DNA from: Argyresthia goedartella
Taxonomy: Eukaryota > Arthropoda > Insecta > Lepidoptera > Argyresthiidae
Assembly: GCA_949825045.1 (NCBI GenBank)
Contig: OX463829.1
Coordinates: 1,674,001 to 1,738,000, forward strand
Direction of reading: 5' to 3'
DNA: 64,000 nt
Shown in pieces: positions 43,600 through 55,990 of the stretch. Position numbers and translations under genes: made by a program. Each line of letters opens with the position of its first letter. Position 1 is the stretch's first letter. Under the pieces are notes generated by a model, which was not told the DNA's origin, made no database searches, and worked only from the letters and a program-made list of their open reading frames with translations.

Positions 43600-44160
43600 A
43601 AACAAACGAACAAGATAAAGACACAAATACAATATGAATTATAGCAATACGTTGCCGAGCTACAAAAAGGTTTTAACTCAGCATATGCAGGCTCAGAGAA
43701 CCTGCGCTGATCATCCGTTAAAACCCTTTTGAACAGAGTCAAACAAAAAAAATGGTGATAGCGGACGTTCACAGAAAAGTAACTAGGTAAAAAATAAAAC
43801 ATTTAACAATATAAGTTGTACGACTAACACAGAAAAATAAAAAATGTGAGAGATAATATAATAATTATCATCATGCATCACATAACATCACGTATTAAAA
43901 TAAAATAAACCAGATTTACAGTTGTAAAAGTATAAATAGATAAATGTTTATTTTCATAGATAAATTAAAGCTAATTGAATAACGCATCAGCATTGCGACA
44001 CAGCGAGGTAACAGCGTCTTGGGCACAGCGAACTCAGGGATTTATTTTAATTTTGTTTAGTGTAGTTATAGTTTAATTTTAGTTTATAATATATAATAAT
44101 TATATAGTGTTAATAATTTATATTTTAAATGAATAAGTAAAGTTAAGTAAAAACAATAAC
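43600..44160. other. No gene recognised
   Basis: AT-rich sequence after repeat R. The minus-strand frame 43290-43802 runs out of the repeat. Nothing supported. Confidence 0.4.
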
Positions 44161-45420
44161 TGAATAAACTAGGTACAGTTCTTTTGTTTGCTATATTAGA
44201 ATTCTACGAAAGTGTCTCTGTTATTTCAAGGGCCGGAGAGAGACGCGCGAGACGTGGCTGGCTGGTCGAGGCTGAGGCTGCGGAGACTTGCCGTGTGGTC
44301 TGCGGAGTGTGTTCTCGCGCGGTTGCGGGGTCGAGGACTTATGGTTGCCTCATGCCCGCGGCGTCAACTCGGGGGGTAACGTCCCCCCCGGTCTTGGGTG
44401 GCCCCTACTTGTCAGGGGCCTCGCGTGGTCTTCGTTGTGCTGTGCTTTCGCCGTCTATTGGCATACACTGGCGACAACGGTGCGGGAGCTTCTTCTTCTC
44501 CACTGTGCCGTGCTTTCGCCCTCTTCTGCGGGCTTACACTGGCGACAGTGGGATGAGCAGCAACTCTCTTGGGAGTGGTCTGCCTTCAGGCGGACGTGCG
44601 TGATGCGGAGCAATGTCGTGGAGATGTGCGTGGCGGCTGTTGTCGGCGCACATGCGCCGTGCCAGCCGCGCGACGAATTTCTCCACGGTGGGCATCCGGG
44701 TATCCCTCATGATTGTGGTGTTGCGCACGTACCGCCCGGCTCCTGTGATCACCCGCAGGGAGATGTTCTGGAACCGCTGCAGCCGTGCCTTCTGGGTCTT
44801 CGACAGTAGGGCGTACCATGCTGGAGCCGCGTAGGTGAGCCGCGAGCGCACATAGGCCTTGTACACCCACTGCGGAGACTTGACGGCGATGGCTGGGGTG
44901 GTAGGTGCCTACAGAGCACGCGCTGTGGCGACAGGGGCGTGTCGTCCGCAATGCGGGGGCGGGGACAGGGGGTAACCCCGCCGTGGTACAGGGGGCGCGG
45001 GGTAGGGTGCACCTAATGCACCAGCATCGCGGCCACTGCAACATCCTCCACGACGCCGAATTCGCGCTGGCCGTGATGGGCTCGACAGCTGGAGCATGCA
45101 GGCGCGGCAGGTGCGATGGGCATCGCAGACGCAGCAGGCGCTGCAGGCATGACGATATTCGTCCCAGTTGGAGCAGGCACGGCAGGCGAGCCAGGCCAGA
45201 TATTTGTCACGGACATAGCTAAAGCTACCTCGTTGAGGTCCAGAAGTGAGCCTAGCAGCCCTGTCCTTTGCTGCTACAGCTGCGATGTTGCTGTAGATAG
45301 TTCTTCGAGGTCCCTTTGACTCACTTCATATCTGCTGATAGTGTCTTCGGGTTGAGTCTTGATAGCCAACTTGGTAATTCTCGTTCCGAATTCCGTCTCA
45401 CCTGTCAAAGCACGTAAACA
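44160..45420 (-). mobile_element. LINE F, jockey-type, GC-rich, internally deleted
   Basis: The minus strand carries an ORF1-like start (about 45420-45010, with a coiled coil and an Ala/Pro-rich segment), then abruptly the C-terminal end of a jockey-type RT (44890-44534), then a GC-rich 3' region. Most of ORF1, the endonuclease and the RT core are missing. High GC sets it apart from all other elements in the window. Confidence 0.6.
44534..44890 (-). pseudogene. Jockey-type RT C-terminal fragment
   Basis: VYKAYVRSRLTYAAPAWYAL, RLQRFQNISLRVITGAGRYV then RNTTIMRDTRMPTVEKF: the post-thumb region well known from jockey-clade ORF2. The frame is open to a stop at 44534 but has no catalytic part. 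Confidence 0.8.
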
Positions 45421-45808
45421 ACCTCCGCAGTAATTAAAGTAAAATAATTAGATTAATCAAATAACCCGACATGAAACTATAACCAAACAGTTATTAACAG
45501 TGCAGTGCATCCGGGAAAGTGTGGAAAACCCTGGAACTGAACATTTAGAGGTATTTATTCGATGTAGAAATCAAGTTACATACAGTACAGTTTTTAACAT
45601 CTACCCACAAATACCTCGGAAACACCTTAGTCGGTTCAGTATACAAACAACTCATACCGAAGCCACTCCAACCAACTTACCAAAGTAAACATACATCAAG
45701 CGCGCGCGCTAGCCTGCCGCTATCTATAAAGTGCCACAACGCACCGACACAAGAGGGCGCCACAAGGCTCATAAACGGCAACTACTGTTAAAATAACTGT
45801 GTTACAAC

Positions 45809-46729
45809 ATGGCATCATCAACATCACCAAAGAAGACTGCAGGGGCTTGCACGGAACTGGAAAATACTCCTAATAACTACCAGTCACAACGAACTAACAA
45901 GCGTGCACGCTCCCCGGACCAATTTGTGGAAGAATTACGCTCTTTCAAGGGCTAAATGATGTCTATGATACAAAGCATGTTTACATCATGGAAAATAGAC
46001 CACGATATAAAAATGGAACAATTAAGAAGCGATATCAAAGAAGTTAATCTACAAAATCAAGAGATGAAACAAATCAACTTAGATATCGAAAAATCTATAA
46101 CCTGGGTAACTGAGACAAACGAAGAACTACGCGAAAAAATAGAAAAGATGGAAAACGGCAAAAAATGCTATGAGACGGAAATAGAATCTCTAAATGAGAG
46201 AGTGGAGGACCTTGAACGTCACATCAGGAATAATATGATAGAACTCAAGAATATCCCGCTCTCACAAGGAGAGTCTCGTCAATCTCTCACGAACTTACTA
46301 ATGCAACTACATGAATTCCTGAAAATCTAAATAGCCCCATCTGAAATTCGCAACATTTACAGAACCCGTGGCATACGAAACCCCGAAAACAACCCTATCA
46401 TCGTAGAATTTGCATCCAACGAGTCGAAGGAAAAGCTCCTCGAAACCATCAAGAAAAATAATTCGGAATTCAGCGGAAAAGCAAAATTAAATACAATGAA
46501 TCTCAGGCTACCCGGTGACTCGAAAGGCATATTCGTTTCGGAACATCTTACTCGCAAGGCCAGCCGGCTTCACTTTTTGGCCAGAGATTTTGCCAAGACG
46601 TACAAGTACACCTTTTGCTGGACGAGCAATGGCCGTGTCTTCCTAAGAAAAGCCCAAGGACTGAAAGCGATAATTGTGAAAAACGAAGCACAACTAAACT
46701 CCCTGAAGAAAAATAGTACTGAAAAGTGA
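45809..46729 (+). pseudogene. LINE E ORF1 (coiled coil plus FP-like domain), two nonsense codons
   Basis: ATG at 45809 opens a Ser/Thr-rich start with a basic patch (NKRARSPDQF). TAA at 45953. A long coiled coil follows (45956-46240), then another stop at 46328-46330, then a C-terminal domain in the same frame with IFVSEHLTRKASRLHFLARD and KYTFCWTSNGRVFLRKAQ. This block matches the baculovirus-FP-like domain common in insect LINE ORF1 proteins. The frame is otherwise kept, so only the two stops break it. It would bind element RNA. Confidence 0.75.
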
Positions 46730-47092
46730 CTATATAATATGTTGTTTAGAGCCAAAAATGCAGGATATCAACTGTTTCCTACTAATATAGAAACTAGATT
46801 AGTTTATCTTCTCTCAGCCTATCTAGGCCTGTTGCACGTTTTAACATTGCATGTTATAATGAATGAATGTTGGTACTTACGATACAGTCAAACAATATCT
46901 TTAAAAAAAGACACACATACCTACCTATATATATACAAACGCCACGATATAAGACAACTCGGAATTGAACACAAACAGCACGAACATTGTAAACAACATA
47001 AACTACTTAAACATAGGTACTACATAAACATGTTACTACTATTACTAACTAAAAAAATATTTAACACGCATCTACCTCTCTCAAAATAAAAA
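46730..47092 (+). other. Spacer between ORF1 and ORF2 of LINE E
   Basis: About 360 bp, AT-rich; an open frame (46739-47089) exists but is of low-complexity composition and not recognised. Confidence 0.45.
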
Positions 47093-49857
47093 ATGGATAA
47101 ATCAAATGAGGAAATTGATAATATTGCATTTGCGGACTCATATTGCTGTGAACCCGAAGAATGCAAAATATATCTTAAGGATAAAAATCAAGCCCTAAAG
47201 GTAATAACTCAAAATATAAGGAGTATTTCGTCTGTTAACATGGATACCTTCCGTGTGTTACTTGCATGCATGCAGATTGAATATGATGTGATTTTTCTAA
47301 CCGAATGTTGGCTCAAATGCTGTCCTCAGATCCCAAATATACATGGATACGACAGTTATGATAGTAAACGTTGGCAAAATCAAAACGACGGCGTTGTAAT
47401 GTACGTAAAAAATAACATAAAATGTAAAATTTTAGAACCCAATATAACGTGTACCTGTATAGCAGTAGAAAATGGTAAAAATACAATAATATTAGGCATC
47501 TATAGGTCCCCCGAAAAACGTAACCCAACCGAATTTCTAACATCCCTAAATGAATACATACAAGAAATAAATAGATATAAGAACATAATCATAACTGGCG
47601 ATATTAACATTAATATTGACCCGGAAACAATGGACAGCTGGGCCCACGACTATCTAGAGATAATGACCTCAACAGGTATACTTCCAGGTCACACAATTAA
47701 AACTAGAGCGAACAGTTGTCTAGACCATCTAATGATAAAAAGTCCAAGTAAAGGCACTGTGCTGGTACTATAAACAGACGTGACTGACCACAGCCCTGTC
47801 ATACTGTATTTGAATCTAGATGTTAACCATAAACGTCCAAATAACACAATCAAGAAACAGAATCTTAATAAAATTGTCTCTGACATCATACAATCGGATT
47901 TTTCACCCATTTTTAACAATAATGAACCAAACGAAGCCTATGAGATATTCAGTAGAAAAATCACTAGTATAATCAACAACTACACACATATAGTAACTAT
48001 ACCAAGTTCAAAACGAATCATAAGACCTTGGATCACGCCTGGATTAATTAAGTGTATGCGAAAAAGGGATAAATTACATAAAAAGGCCAAGAAAGCAAAC
48101 AATGACTTAGAAATACAAATAATTACAGGAAATATTGAAATAAATGTAACTACATCCTTAAAATCCTTAAAAGTACCTACGAAGCCAATGAACTTAAAAA
48201 ACATAGTGGTAATAATAAAAAAATGGTCTACAGTAAAAGATATATGTAATATGACAAAAGTGGCCCACCCCAAGAGTTATTGACTGATGATAATCCAAAG
48301 GAGGCTTTAAAAGAGGTAAATACATACTTTTCTAACGTTGGTACAATTCTAGCACAATTTTTTTTAGACAAATTAAAGTCAGCAGAATCACAGTTAAAAA
48401 TAAAACAGTAACATCATATAGAAAACCGCAAACTTTCTCATTTAACCTAACTAACGAACTAGAAATAATAAGCACAATAAATAAACTAAGAACAGACTCA
48501 GCCACAGGATGGGATGGCATCTCAACTAAATTACTAAAACTTACAAAGGAAAAGTTAGCAGCCCCCCTCACACATATATTTAATACTTGTATAGTTGCTG
48601 GTGTCTTTCCAAAAGCCCTTAAACAATCTATAATTTCCCCCATACACAAAGACGGCGATAAGGATAGGCCCAGCAATTATAGACCGATCTCAGTACTGCC
48701 AGTACTTTCCAAGGTCTTGGAAACTATTTTAAACAAAAGACTAAAATTATATTTGGAAAAAAAACAATTACTATCGTCTAACCAATACGGCTTCAGGACC
48801 GAGAGGTCCACGGAGGACGCCGTGGCGGCTCTTGGCTCGTGGCGGCGGCGGGGACAGTGATTGAACACCTCGACTCCGGGAGACGCTGCCTCGGCGTTTA
48901 CCTGGATCTCGCAAAAGCGTTTGGCACCGTATCATACACTGTTCTTTTTAAAAAGTTAGAGGCAATAGGCCTACGAGGAATTTCTTTAAAAATGATTATG
49001 TTAGGTTAATGAATGATTAGGACTACCTGACTGAACGAACACAACGAGTTAAAATAGGAGAACTGATAAGTGAGGGCCAACACATAAACTACGGATTACC
49101 ACAGGGTAGTGTCCTTGGTCCTACTCTTTTTCTTATTTATATTAATGACTTGTGTAATCTCACACTCCAAGACGCATCATTTTTTACCTTCGCCGACGAC
49201 ACTGCTATTATATTCCATGGTAAGACATGGCAAGGAGTAAGAGAAACATCTGAGGAGGGACTGAAAGAGGTGGCGACATGGCTTGATAATAACTTGCTAA
49301 CACTCAATAAAGACAAAACAAAATACATAACTTTTAGCATCAACAAAACATGTCAGCCAAACACAGAATTCAACTTACACATACACCTGGAAAGATGTGG
49401 TAACAAGCACTTGTGCGAATGTCAAGCATTGGCAAGGACTGATACCATTAAATACCTAGGAGTCATACTACATAAAAACCTCAAATGGAGAACACATATA
49501 GAGAACATAATAGTAAGAACACGAAAACTAATATATATCTTTAAAAATCTAAGACACGTAGCAGATACAGACCTCCTTAGGACCATATACTATGGTCTGA
49601 GTGAATCAGTCTTAACATATTTCTTAACTGTTTGGGGTGGAACTTACAGTACCGACCTTCTACCTCTAGAACGAGCCCAAAGATCACTTCTCAAAGTAAT
49701 GACTTTTCGTCCGTATCGCTTTCCAACAGCCGAGCTTTACAAATCACTTGATCTTCTAAACATAAGACAACTATACATAAGTAGACTACTAATAAAACAC
49801 CATGCTTCCACACCATATAACCCAACCCTAAATAATAAAGGGAGGGAGACGTCTTAA
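47093..49857 (+). pseudogene. LINE E ORF2 (endonuclease and reverse transcriptase), broken
   Basis: Starts MDKSNEEIDN. Endonuclease: ITQNIRSI, FLTECWL, GIYRSPE, ITGDININID, then a stop, then VTDHSPV. RT: NYRPISVLPVLSKVLE, QYGFRTERSTEDAV, a GC-rich foreign-looking stretch (about 48800-48860), YLDLAKAFGTVSY, YGLPQGSVLGPTLF and TFADDTAIIF, then the thumb to 49857. Motif A has Gly where the second conserved Asp (AFD) is expected. Breaks near 47771, 48283, 48840 and 49010 put it in several frames. Confidence 0.82.
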
Positions 49858-50412
49858 GGATAAGATTGTGACTGCGAGATTGTTCCGAACAGCTTTTGCC
49901 CAGCATTCACACACATTTCTAGGTCCAGGTCCTATACAATAACGTTAATAAAATACTAAATATATACCCACTAGTAAAAAATAAATGTACCAGAATAGTG
50001 AAAACATGGCTTCTCAGCCTAGACTACATAAGAACGGAAAAAATGTTAAAGTTACAAAAGTAAACAAAATAGATAATATGTATGTGAATAGAGATCTTAA
50101 AAATAAATAAAACATAAATATATATAATTAAATGTAATACTTAGTTATCTTGATATAATTATTACTGATGTTGTTTAATGCGAATAATACTTAAGTACAG
50201 AAACTTAAGATATTGTTAAAATAATAATAATAATATATAATTGTATAAGATACATATTTAAGACGGAAACACTGTTCCATACAATACAGGTCTTCCTAGT
50301 GTATGGATCAACGAGACCACATAAAATGTTATAACTTAGAATACAACTTAAATAAGAAATAGAAATGTAATTAATTTATGGTAAATAAACATTCACTCAT
50401 TCATTCATTCAT

Positions 50413-52718
50413 CCTTAAAATTCCACTTTGTTTTCCAAGTGTAACTTGTGTTTCAAAAACTTATCTGTGCTTAAGTAACAATTGACGAACCAAGCTTGTT
50501 TAAGCGTTTTACCTATTTTCATAGTGAACACAGTTTTTCTGAATACCGTTACGTAATAGATAAATGTTGGTACGCAACCCTTTGTGTTCGACTCGCACTT
50601 GGCTATTTATACACATACTTTCTTCTAACAGTGAAGTCGAAACAAATGTAAGAAGCGTAGGTTTTCCAGTATAAGTAACTATCAAGAGTGCTAGATTTGC
50701 CGGAAAATAAATAAAATCACATAAAAATTAAGGAAAATTATGTTTTTCCCCTCACAATAGAATTATCAGAACACTAGATGACGTCTGTCAATTACAGGTC
50801 TAGATAGTCCTTACGCGAGCCTACAAGTATCATCGTCATAAATAAGATATAAGGTGCGTATAATTAAGATAGTTTCGAGAACCAATCTGTATTAGATCAT
50901 TAAATCTATTAAAATGCGTGTCTTTCGTAAGTGAATCTCTTAGCGGGGTTGCCCTTGACTGCGTGGGAGTGTCCACATTATTAAATATTCTCAAATAAAA
51001 ACTACATTGTGACCTTCACCGTTTAAAATATTCGATTAATGCGTGTGATTCTGTGATGACCTCCATCTCGATATTGATATCTGTGTCTTATACTAAATTA
51101 TGTAAGTGGATTTGTTTCTACCAGCTATCTTAAAATAAAGATTAGCAATTCATTGATTCGTATAATCATGTTCTATAAAATGGATATTCTGATGTATCTC
51201 ACATGTATCTGATGAGAAGTAAGATGTGTTACTTACTTTGCTAGAATAGTGTAGTTAAAAACTGTCAAGAACAATTAAGCTGAAAATGATGTCTACCCAA
51301 GTCAAAGTTTGCTTTTAGAATTTTGAACAGCTTTTATTTTTATAGCGACTTCTTTACGAGATGATTTCTTTCAACGACAAATATAAGCTCAGTCTCCTGC
51401 CGACTGTACATTTGTGCCAACCATTTGGTTGCAGTGAGAATTGAAAGGGAGGTTGTTTACGCAGCGGCGGTCTAAATGTGAGGCATAAAGCCCAAATTAC
51501 CCATCTCGGAGATTTATCAATGATTGGTGTGTCAGAGATACTCGCTTTGCGCAATAATAATTGTGACACTATTTTACTAGCTTGTTTGGTATGGCGAGAA
51601 GTATCTAACCGCACCTACCGACATTTTATTATTGTTCTTAAACTTATTGAATGATGCATACCCAACATTTTCGGGCTAATTAACACCGTGGTTGATAGGA
51701 TTATACATTAATAAGTAACATGATTCATAACTTATTTAGACCGGATGCATAACCATCACATTAATGTTTTTTTAGAAGTAATAATAAATTTGGTGGAGTA
51801 TTGAATTTGTGCCTCTGCCACCCCTATGGGAAAAGGCATGACCACGGCATAACGCTATGTTATGTTAATTAACTCCACTATTAAGTTATCTACAGATTAG
51901 ATTTTTGGGTTTACGTTTACGATTGGATGAAATTTTCTCGATAGAATTTAACTACGAAAAGACCTCTAAATTGTTTTATTTTTTCCTGTAATTCTGAAAT
52001 CCTAACTAATTTCATTTCGGTATTGAATTCCAAATGTTGGTATCAAGTATTTGTAAACTATCCTTGAAAATATTTTTGACAAAATAGCATAGTTTAAAAA
52101 AAGTCCCCCATATTACTGTGAAGTTTTGTTAACTTAAAATATTGTTGCGTGTTTTCTTCTACTGCATTAACAATGAAGTAAGTACTTTATTTACTTGCTT
52201 TAACCTGTTGTTATTTGACTACGTAAGATAGTGCGGTCGGTACGGTTTTATAGTATACCTTCGTAAACATAGTAAATCATTTATTAAACTGAATGAAATG
52301 TTATACAAAATGTTTTTCTTTACGTGATTTACTTATATGTAACACGTGATATTGCAAATCATATTTAAAAAACGCTCAACTAATATTTTTGAGGAAACTT
52401 GTGTTAAATATTAAAGACATTTTGTGTAGTAACTGTACTAGTGCAAAACGATAACGTGGTCAGCTGTACTGAGGAGCCGGTTAGCTCGAATATGCAATGG
52501 CAACCCGCATCGCCCCACAGACAATAACACTATTTGAATCTAAGAGTACACCTATACACGATGATATCTGTATTTGATGATTGTCTATAAATCTATTTTA
52601 TCCTTACACCTTCACTACGTTTGCAAGGGACAATAAAACCAAAACAACAAAGTTAGATCGGTAAAAAACTATCATATATTAACAGATTTGGTGTAGCCTC
52701 TTCATCATCAGCCCGTCA
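50413..52718. other. 2.3 kb without a gene
   Basis: AT-rich. It has an RTE-type end fragment at 50566-50610 and a retroposon tail-like stretch at 51805-51870 (GTGCCTCTGCCACCCCTATG). It includes the region downstream of the cuticle-like gene. No coding sequence supported. Confidence 0.45.
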
Positions 52719-52844
52719 TCACCACCAGCCGGAGTTGTGGGACGAGAGGGTCAGAGTGGGCTCGTGCACGATCTTGTGCACCTTGATCACCTGGGGGACC
52801 GAGACCACCTTCGGGATGGAGACCACCTTCTTGAACTCGACGAC
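52719..52844 (-). CDS. Cuticle-like secreted protein, terminal exon
   Basis: Begins in phase 0 after CCATCACAG (AG at 52846-52845) and encodes 41 residues to TGA at 52721-52719. It continues a valine/lysine repeat of the type VPKVV / VVSIPKVVSVPQVIKVHK and ends in NSGWW. It joins exon 54459-54716 without breaking the repeat pattern, which supports the splice. Confidence 0.8.
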   Translation of the reverse strand, partial: VVEFKKVVSIPKVVSVPQVIKVHKIVHEPTLTLSSHNSGWW

Positions 52845-54458
52845 CTGTGATGGAAAGATAAAGATAAAGATTTGTATTTGCTACGATTAGGCTGGGGTGA
52901 ATAAAGCTAGAACATAGCTGTAAAGAAGTGTAGTGATCAGACTTTGTCCCTCTTGCCCCAAGCAGATAAGCCGGAGTTAAATAGGTATTAATACGCTAAT
53001 TTTTGTCATTTTGAAATAATTTACCTCCTGAAGTGGAATGGCGCATGTGAGCCCTATGGTCTTCAGTATGTCTGTGGGTATTTATCGATTTCCTACGACT
53101 TGGGGTACCCCAGTGTAGGGTCAGTCGCAATTATATGCAAGTAAATGATACCATTGTTGATGGTCTGTCATCGCGGCCAACATGCTAATCAACTTTATTT
53201 TCCCGTTTACAACTAACTTAACTGAATGTAAATTATTGTCAAACTTTATACGTAATCCGTGTTTAATGTACTCATATTACAAAATAATTGTACATACTAA
53301 TGATAGTCTTATAACATACCCTATGTTTAAATAGTGATTGGTTAAATGTTTAACAACCAACTTCTTTGTGCCATGTCACACGCATGCGTATTTAGTTAAA
53401 TAATTGAATTAACTAGAAGATTCAGTATCACTTAGTGTAAGTACCCGTATGTAGTTATTTTAAAAATAAACCGATACATCTTTTACCAGACAGGGTCCCT
53501 TAATTTTCGACCGAATCTTGGGACGTTTTGAAACTTAATTTTCTTCTAAACTCGGATAGATGCAACGTTTGGACGTACTGCTATAGACTTAGTGGAACAC
53601 ACTCGTAGATGCATTTTAAAGTAGACGTAAATTCTAAATAGGTGATTTAAAGTAGGTTGCAGTATCTTCACGTTTCCACTGTAATCGTCCGCGATGCGAG
53701 GCGAAGGTGTTTCGTCATCGTGCGATAGGCGAGAAGGGAGTTTGGTGACAAGTGGATTCGACTTTTGCGTGAATTTAGCAACTTGGTGTCATGTTACACA
53801 TTACATCAGGTTTAGAGCGTATGACTTATTTATCAATTAGGTGCGACTGTAATTATATTAGTTAAGAAGGTAGAGGCCGATCAGTTGGTGAATGTGTAAG
53901 AAGTAAAATTTTTGATAGTCTGGTTGAAACTGTTGAATTGTTTCTTTTTGGAAATAATAAATTCAACATTGGATAGTAAATTTACTGCGGGATTTTATTT
54001 TTTATTAGTTATTTAGGATAGGTTAGACTTTTTAGATGTTCGATTAAATAATACCCATTTTTATTGCTTCAATTGTTTTTCGACAAGATAATGTATTCGA
54101 TTAAAAGTAAAGTAAAGTAAAGTTATCCAAACAATGGCTTTCCATTATTTAATTAATATGGAATCACCTTTTTTCTCTTCTGGAGAAAATATTTCCAGGA
54201 AAATGGTTGGCTCTCATATATTAATTCTGGGTAAATTATCGATTAATCATGCTTATGGCGTATGCAGTATAGCCTTTCCTTCTCGTTGCATTTAAGACAT
54301 TGAATCAAATTAAATTTCCAAAGTATCTAGAGTTTAGCTAAGAACAGGATGATTATGTAGAGTTGACCAACCTTCAATAGTGGAGAGGAACGTTATGAAG
54401 AAGAGGAAGACTTTAGTTTAACAGTTAACTTCAATACCGCAAAACAAGGATACCTTAC
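52845..54458 (-). other. Intron 2 of the cuticle-like gene
   Basis: 1.6 kb between donor GTAAGG (54458) and acceptor CAG. AT-rich. A degenerate SINE-1-like tail is at about 53085-53150 (GGGGTACCCCAGTGTAGGGT). No other gene. Confidence 0.7.
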
Positions 54459-54716
54459 CTTAGGGACATGAACAACCTTGTTCACTGACACGATCTTGGC
54501 ATGATGGCTGGGCTCGAAGTAGTGATGGTCATGGCTCTGCGGGAGGCTGTGCTCCAGCTCATATCCGTGGCTCAGTGGCTCGTAGCTGTGGTAGCTTGGC
54601 AGCTCGTAGGAGCCGTAGGAGCCGTGGGAGTGGCCGGAGAGGTAGCCGCGCTTGTCTCGCTTGCCCTCGGGGGCGGCGGCGGCGGCCACGGCCACGGCTA
54701 GCAGGACTAGGCACAC
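54459..54716 (-). CDS. Cuticle-like secreted protein, central exon
   Basis: 86 codons between acceptor CCCCCATAG (AG at 54718-54717) and donor AAG|GTAAGG. It supplies the rest of the signal peptide (VCLVLLAVAVAAAAA), a dibasic region (GKRDKRG), then a Gly/Ser/Tyr/His-rich part with repeats of SYGSYELPSYHSYEPLSHGY type, then the start of the V-x-V-P-K repeat. Composition is typical of insect structural cuticle or extracellular proteins without an RR chitin-binding motif. Total protein 131 residues, about 112 after signal removal. Confidence 0.82.
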
Positions 54717-55095
54717 CTATGGGGGCAGGGGGGAGGGGTCAGATTTGCTATTCTTCAGTATTTAAATCACCGAAACTATGATTTAAATGATAAAATGCTT
54801 TTTCCTGATCGAATCTGGAGTAATCCTGAAGCGGGAAGACTTTGATTCAATTATCACAGTACAGGATAACTTGGCGCAAAGCGTTAGGCAAATTGTGGGG
54901 AGAAGATTCCGGTGACGAATCCTGATCACAGAAAAATTTGAACAGGTAATGGTAAAGTAACATGACCTCTCGTGATTTCAGGATATTTTCAGATCATGTA
55001 ATAAAAGAGCATTTTCTTGATTTTAAGTGAAACTGTAGGTCATAATTCCCTAACTCTTGGAATTCCATCTGTGGTAAGAATACACTATCACTTAC

Positions 55096-55107
55096 AAAGG
55101 TCTTCAT
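55096..55107 (-). CDS. Cuticle-like secreted protein, first coding exon (MKTF)
   Basis: ATG AAG ACC TTT followed by GTAAGT, phase 0. Joined to the next exon it gives a perfect signal peptide start, MKTFVCLVLLAV. Four-codon first exons of this kind are common in lepidopteran cuticle and silk-type genes. The 5' UTR runs from about 55166 to 55108. Confidence 0.85.
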
Positions 55108-55163
55108 GTCTGTTTGTTGGGTTGTTTGTTTATTTATTACAGTGGTGAGAAGGCTCAGAGGAT

Positions 55164-55200
55164 ACTGATGTCCACACCGCAGCCTCCGCGGGTATATATA
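55164..55200 (-). promoter_or_regulatory. Core promoter: TATA box and TCAGT initiator
   Basis: On the minus strand TATATATA (55200-55193) is about 30 bp upstream of the arthropod initiator TCAGT (55168-55164). The spacing is canonical and the predicted transcript starts about 60 bp before the MKTF start codon. Strongly supports a developmentally regulated TATA-type gene. Confidence 0.8.
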
Positions 55201-55990
55201 GTGCGCATACGCATGCCCCGAGGTCGCCGAATTTTGCAAAATCTACGTTCCTACTCCTACTGGGGGTTGCGACATAGAGGCTCGGGTTAAATTAATTGTA
55301 TCAGTTACGTTTTAAGCGACAGATAATATAAACATAATGGACATACATTTGGATTGCTGATGTTTATTATTGACCTGAGGGTCAACCTAGCTATCTACCT
55401 AGTGTCGGTTCCAACAAATCCGGAGATATCCTGATATTCTGTGATTCTTTGTTATTATGTTATTGTTATTGTGTGATTGTTGTTGTTGTTAGGAGATGAA
55501 TATAAAAAAATACTCAAGGAATATTTGTGATTGTTCTCAAGAAAAAAGCGATGCTCTACTACATCTCAGCCAACATTCATAATTTAATCGGTATTAGCTG
55601 AGCCGGGTTGCATCTTAATTCAGTTTCTCACTGTACGTATGAATTACTCTAGGGAATGATAATGACAAAATTAATAGGATCATGGCATAGGTCGTATTAT
55701 ATTAGGACCTTTGGAATTTAGTTGGTTTTTCTAAAAGTTAAGATTGATTTTCTCGATAGGTACCTTAAAATCCGATTCGAACCGTATAGGCCTTACTTTT
55801 AACCTAGATTTGTAATAAATACAATATTTACCCTCAAGTGACTGTCGTACGACCTCCGCGGTCCTGTTATTAGGGAAACAGAAGTGCATTTTAATTTCGC
55901 GGCACATTATGTCAAATTAGTTTCCGAGGACTCACCTTTGATATAATACGTCGGGTATACTAGGCAACATATTAAGCATACATTGCATAC
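55201..55990. other. Upstream region of the cuticle-like gene, nothing recognised
   Basis: AT-rich; a TTG/TTA simple stretch near 55445-55495. Enhancer content cannot be judged from sequence alone. Confidence 0.4.

Larger units (their letters stand above)
45430..50412 (+). mobile_element. LINE E, nearly full-length two-ORF non-LTR retrotransposon
   Basis: 5' UTR (about 45430-45808), ORF1 (45809-46729), spacer, ORF2 (47093-49857) with endonuclease and RT, 3' UTR (49858-50389), AATAAA and a TTCA/TCAT tail (50390-50412). RT is related to LINE C. ORF1 has two in-frame stops, and ORF2 has several breaks and a GC-rich substitution patch near 48800-48860, so it is dead but structurally complete. 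No target duplication could be fixed. Confidence 0.8.

Noticed and set aside
43290..43802. 170-codon minus-strand frame similar to one at 56457-56726
   Set aside because: The similarity follows from a shared non-coding DNA repeat (family R), which has inverted ends and internal duplication; no protein domain.
44184..44809. GC-rich plus-strand frames of 139 and 173 codons
   Set aside because: Antisense shadows of the jockey-type fragment and its GC-rich 3' region.
51354..51614. 86-codon minus-strand frame
   Set aside because: No domain, no splice or promoter support in a transposon-poor AT-rich region.
54501..54781. Plus-strand frames opposite the cuticle-like exon
   Set aside because: Shadows of the minus-strand coding exon, which has splice sites, signal peptide and promoter.
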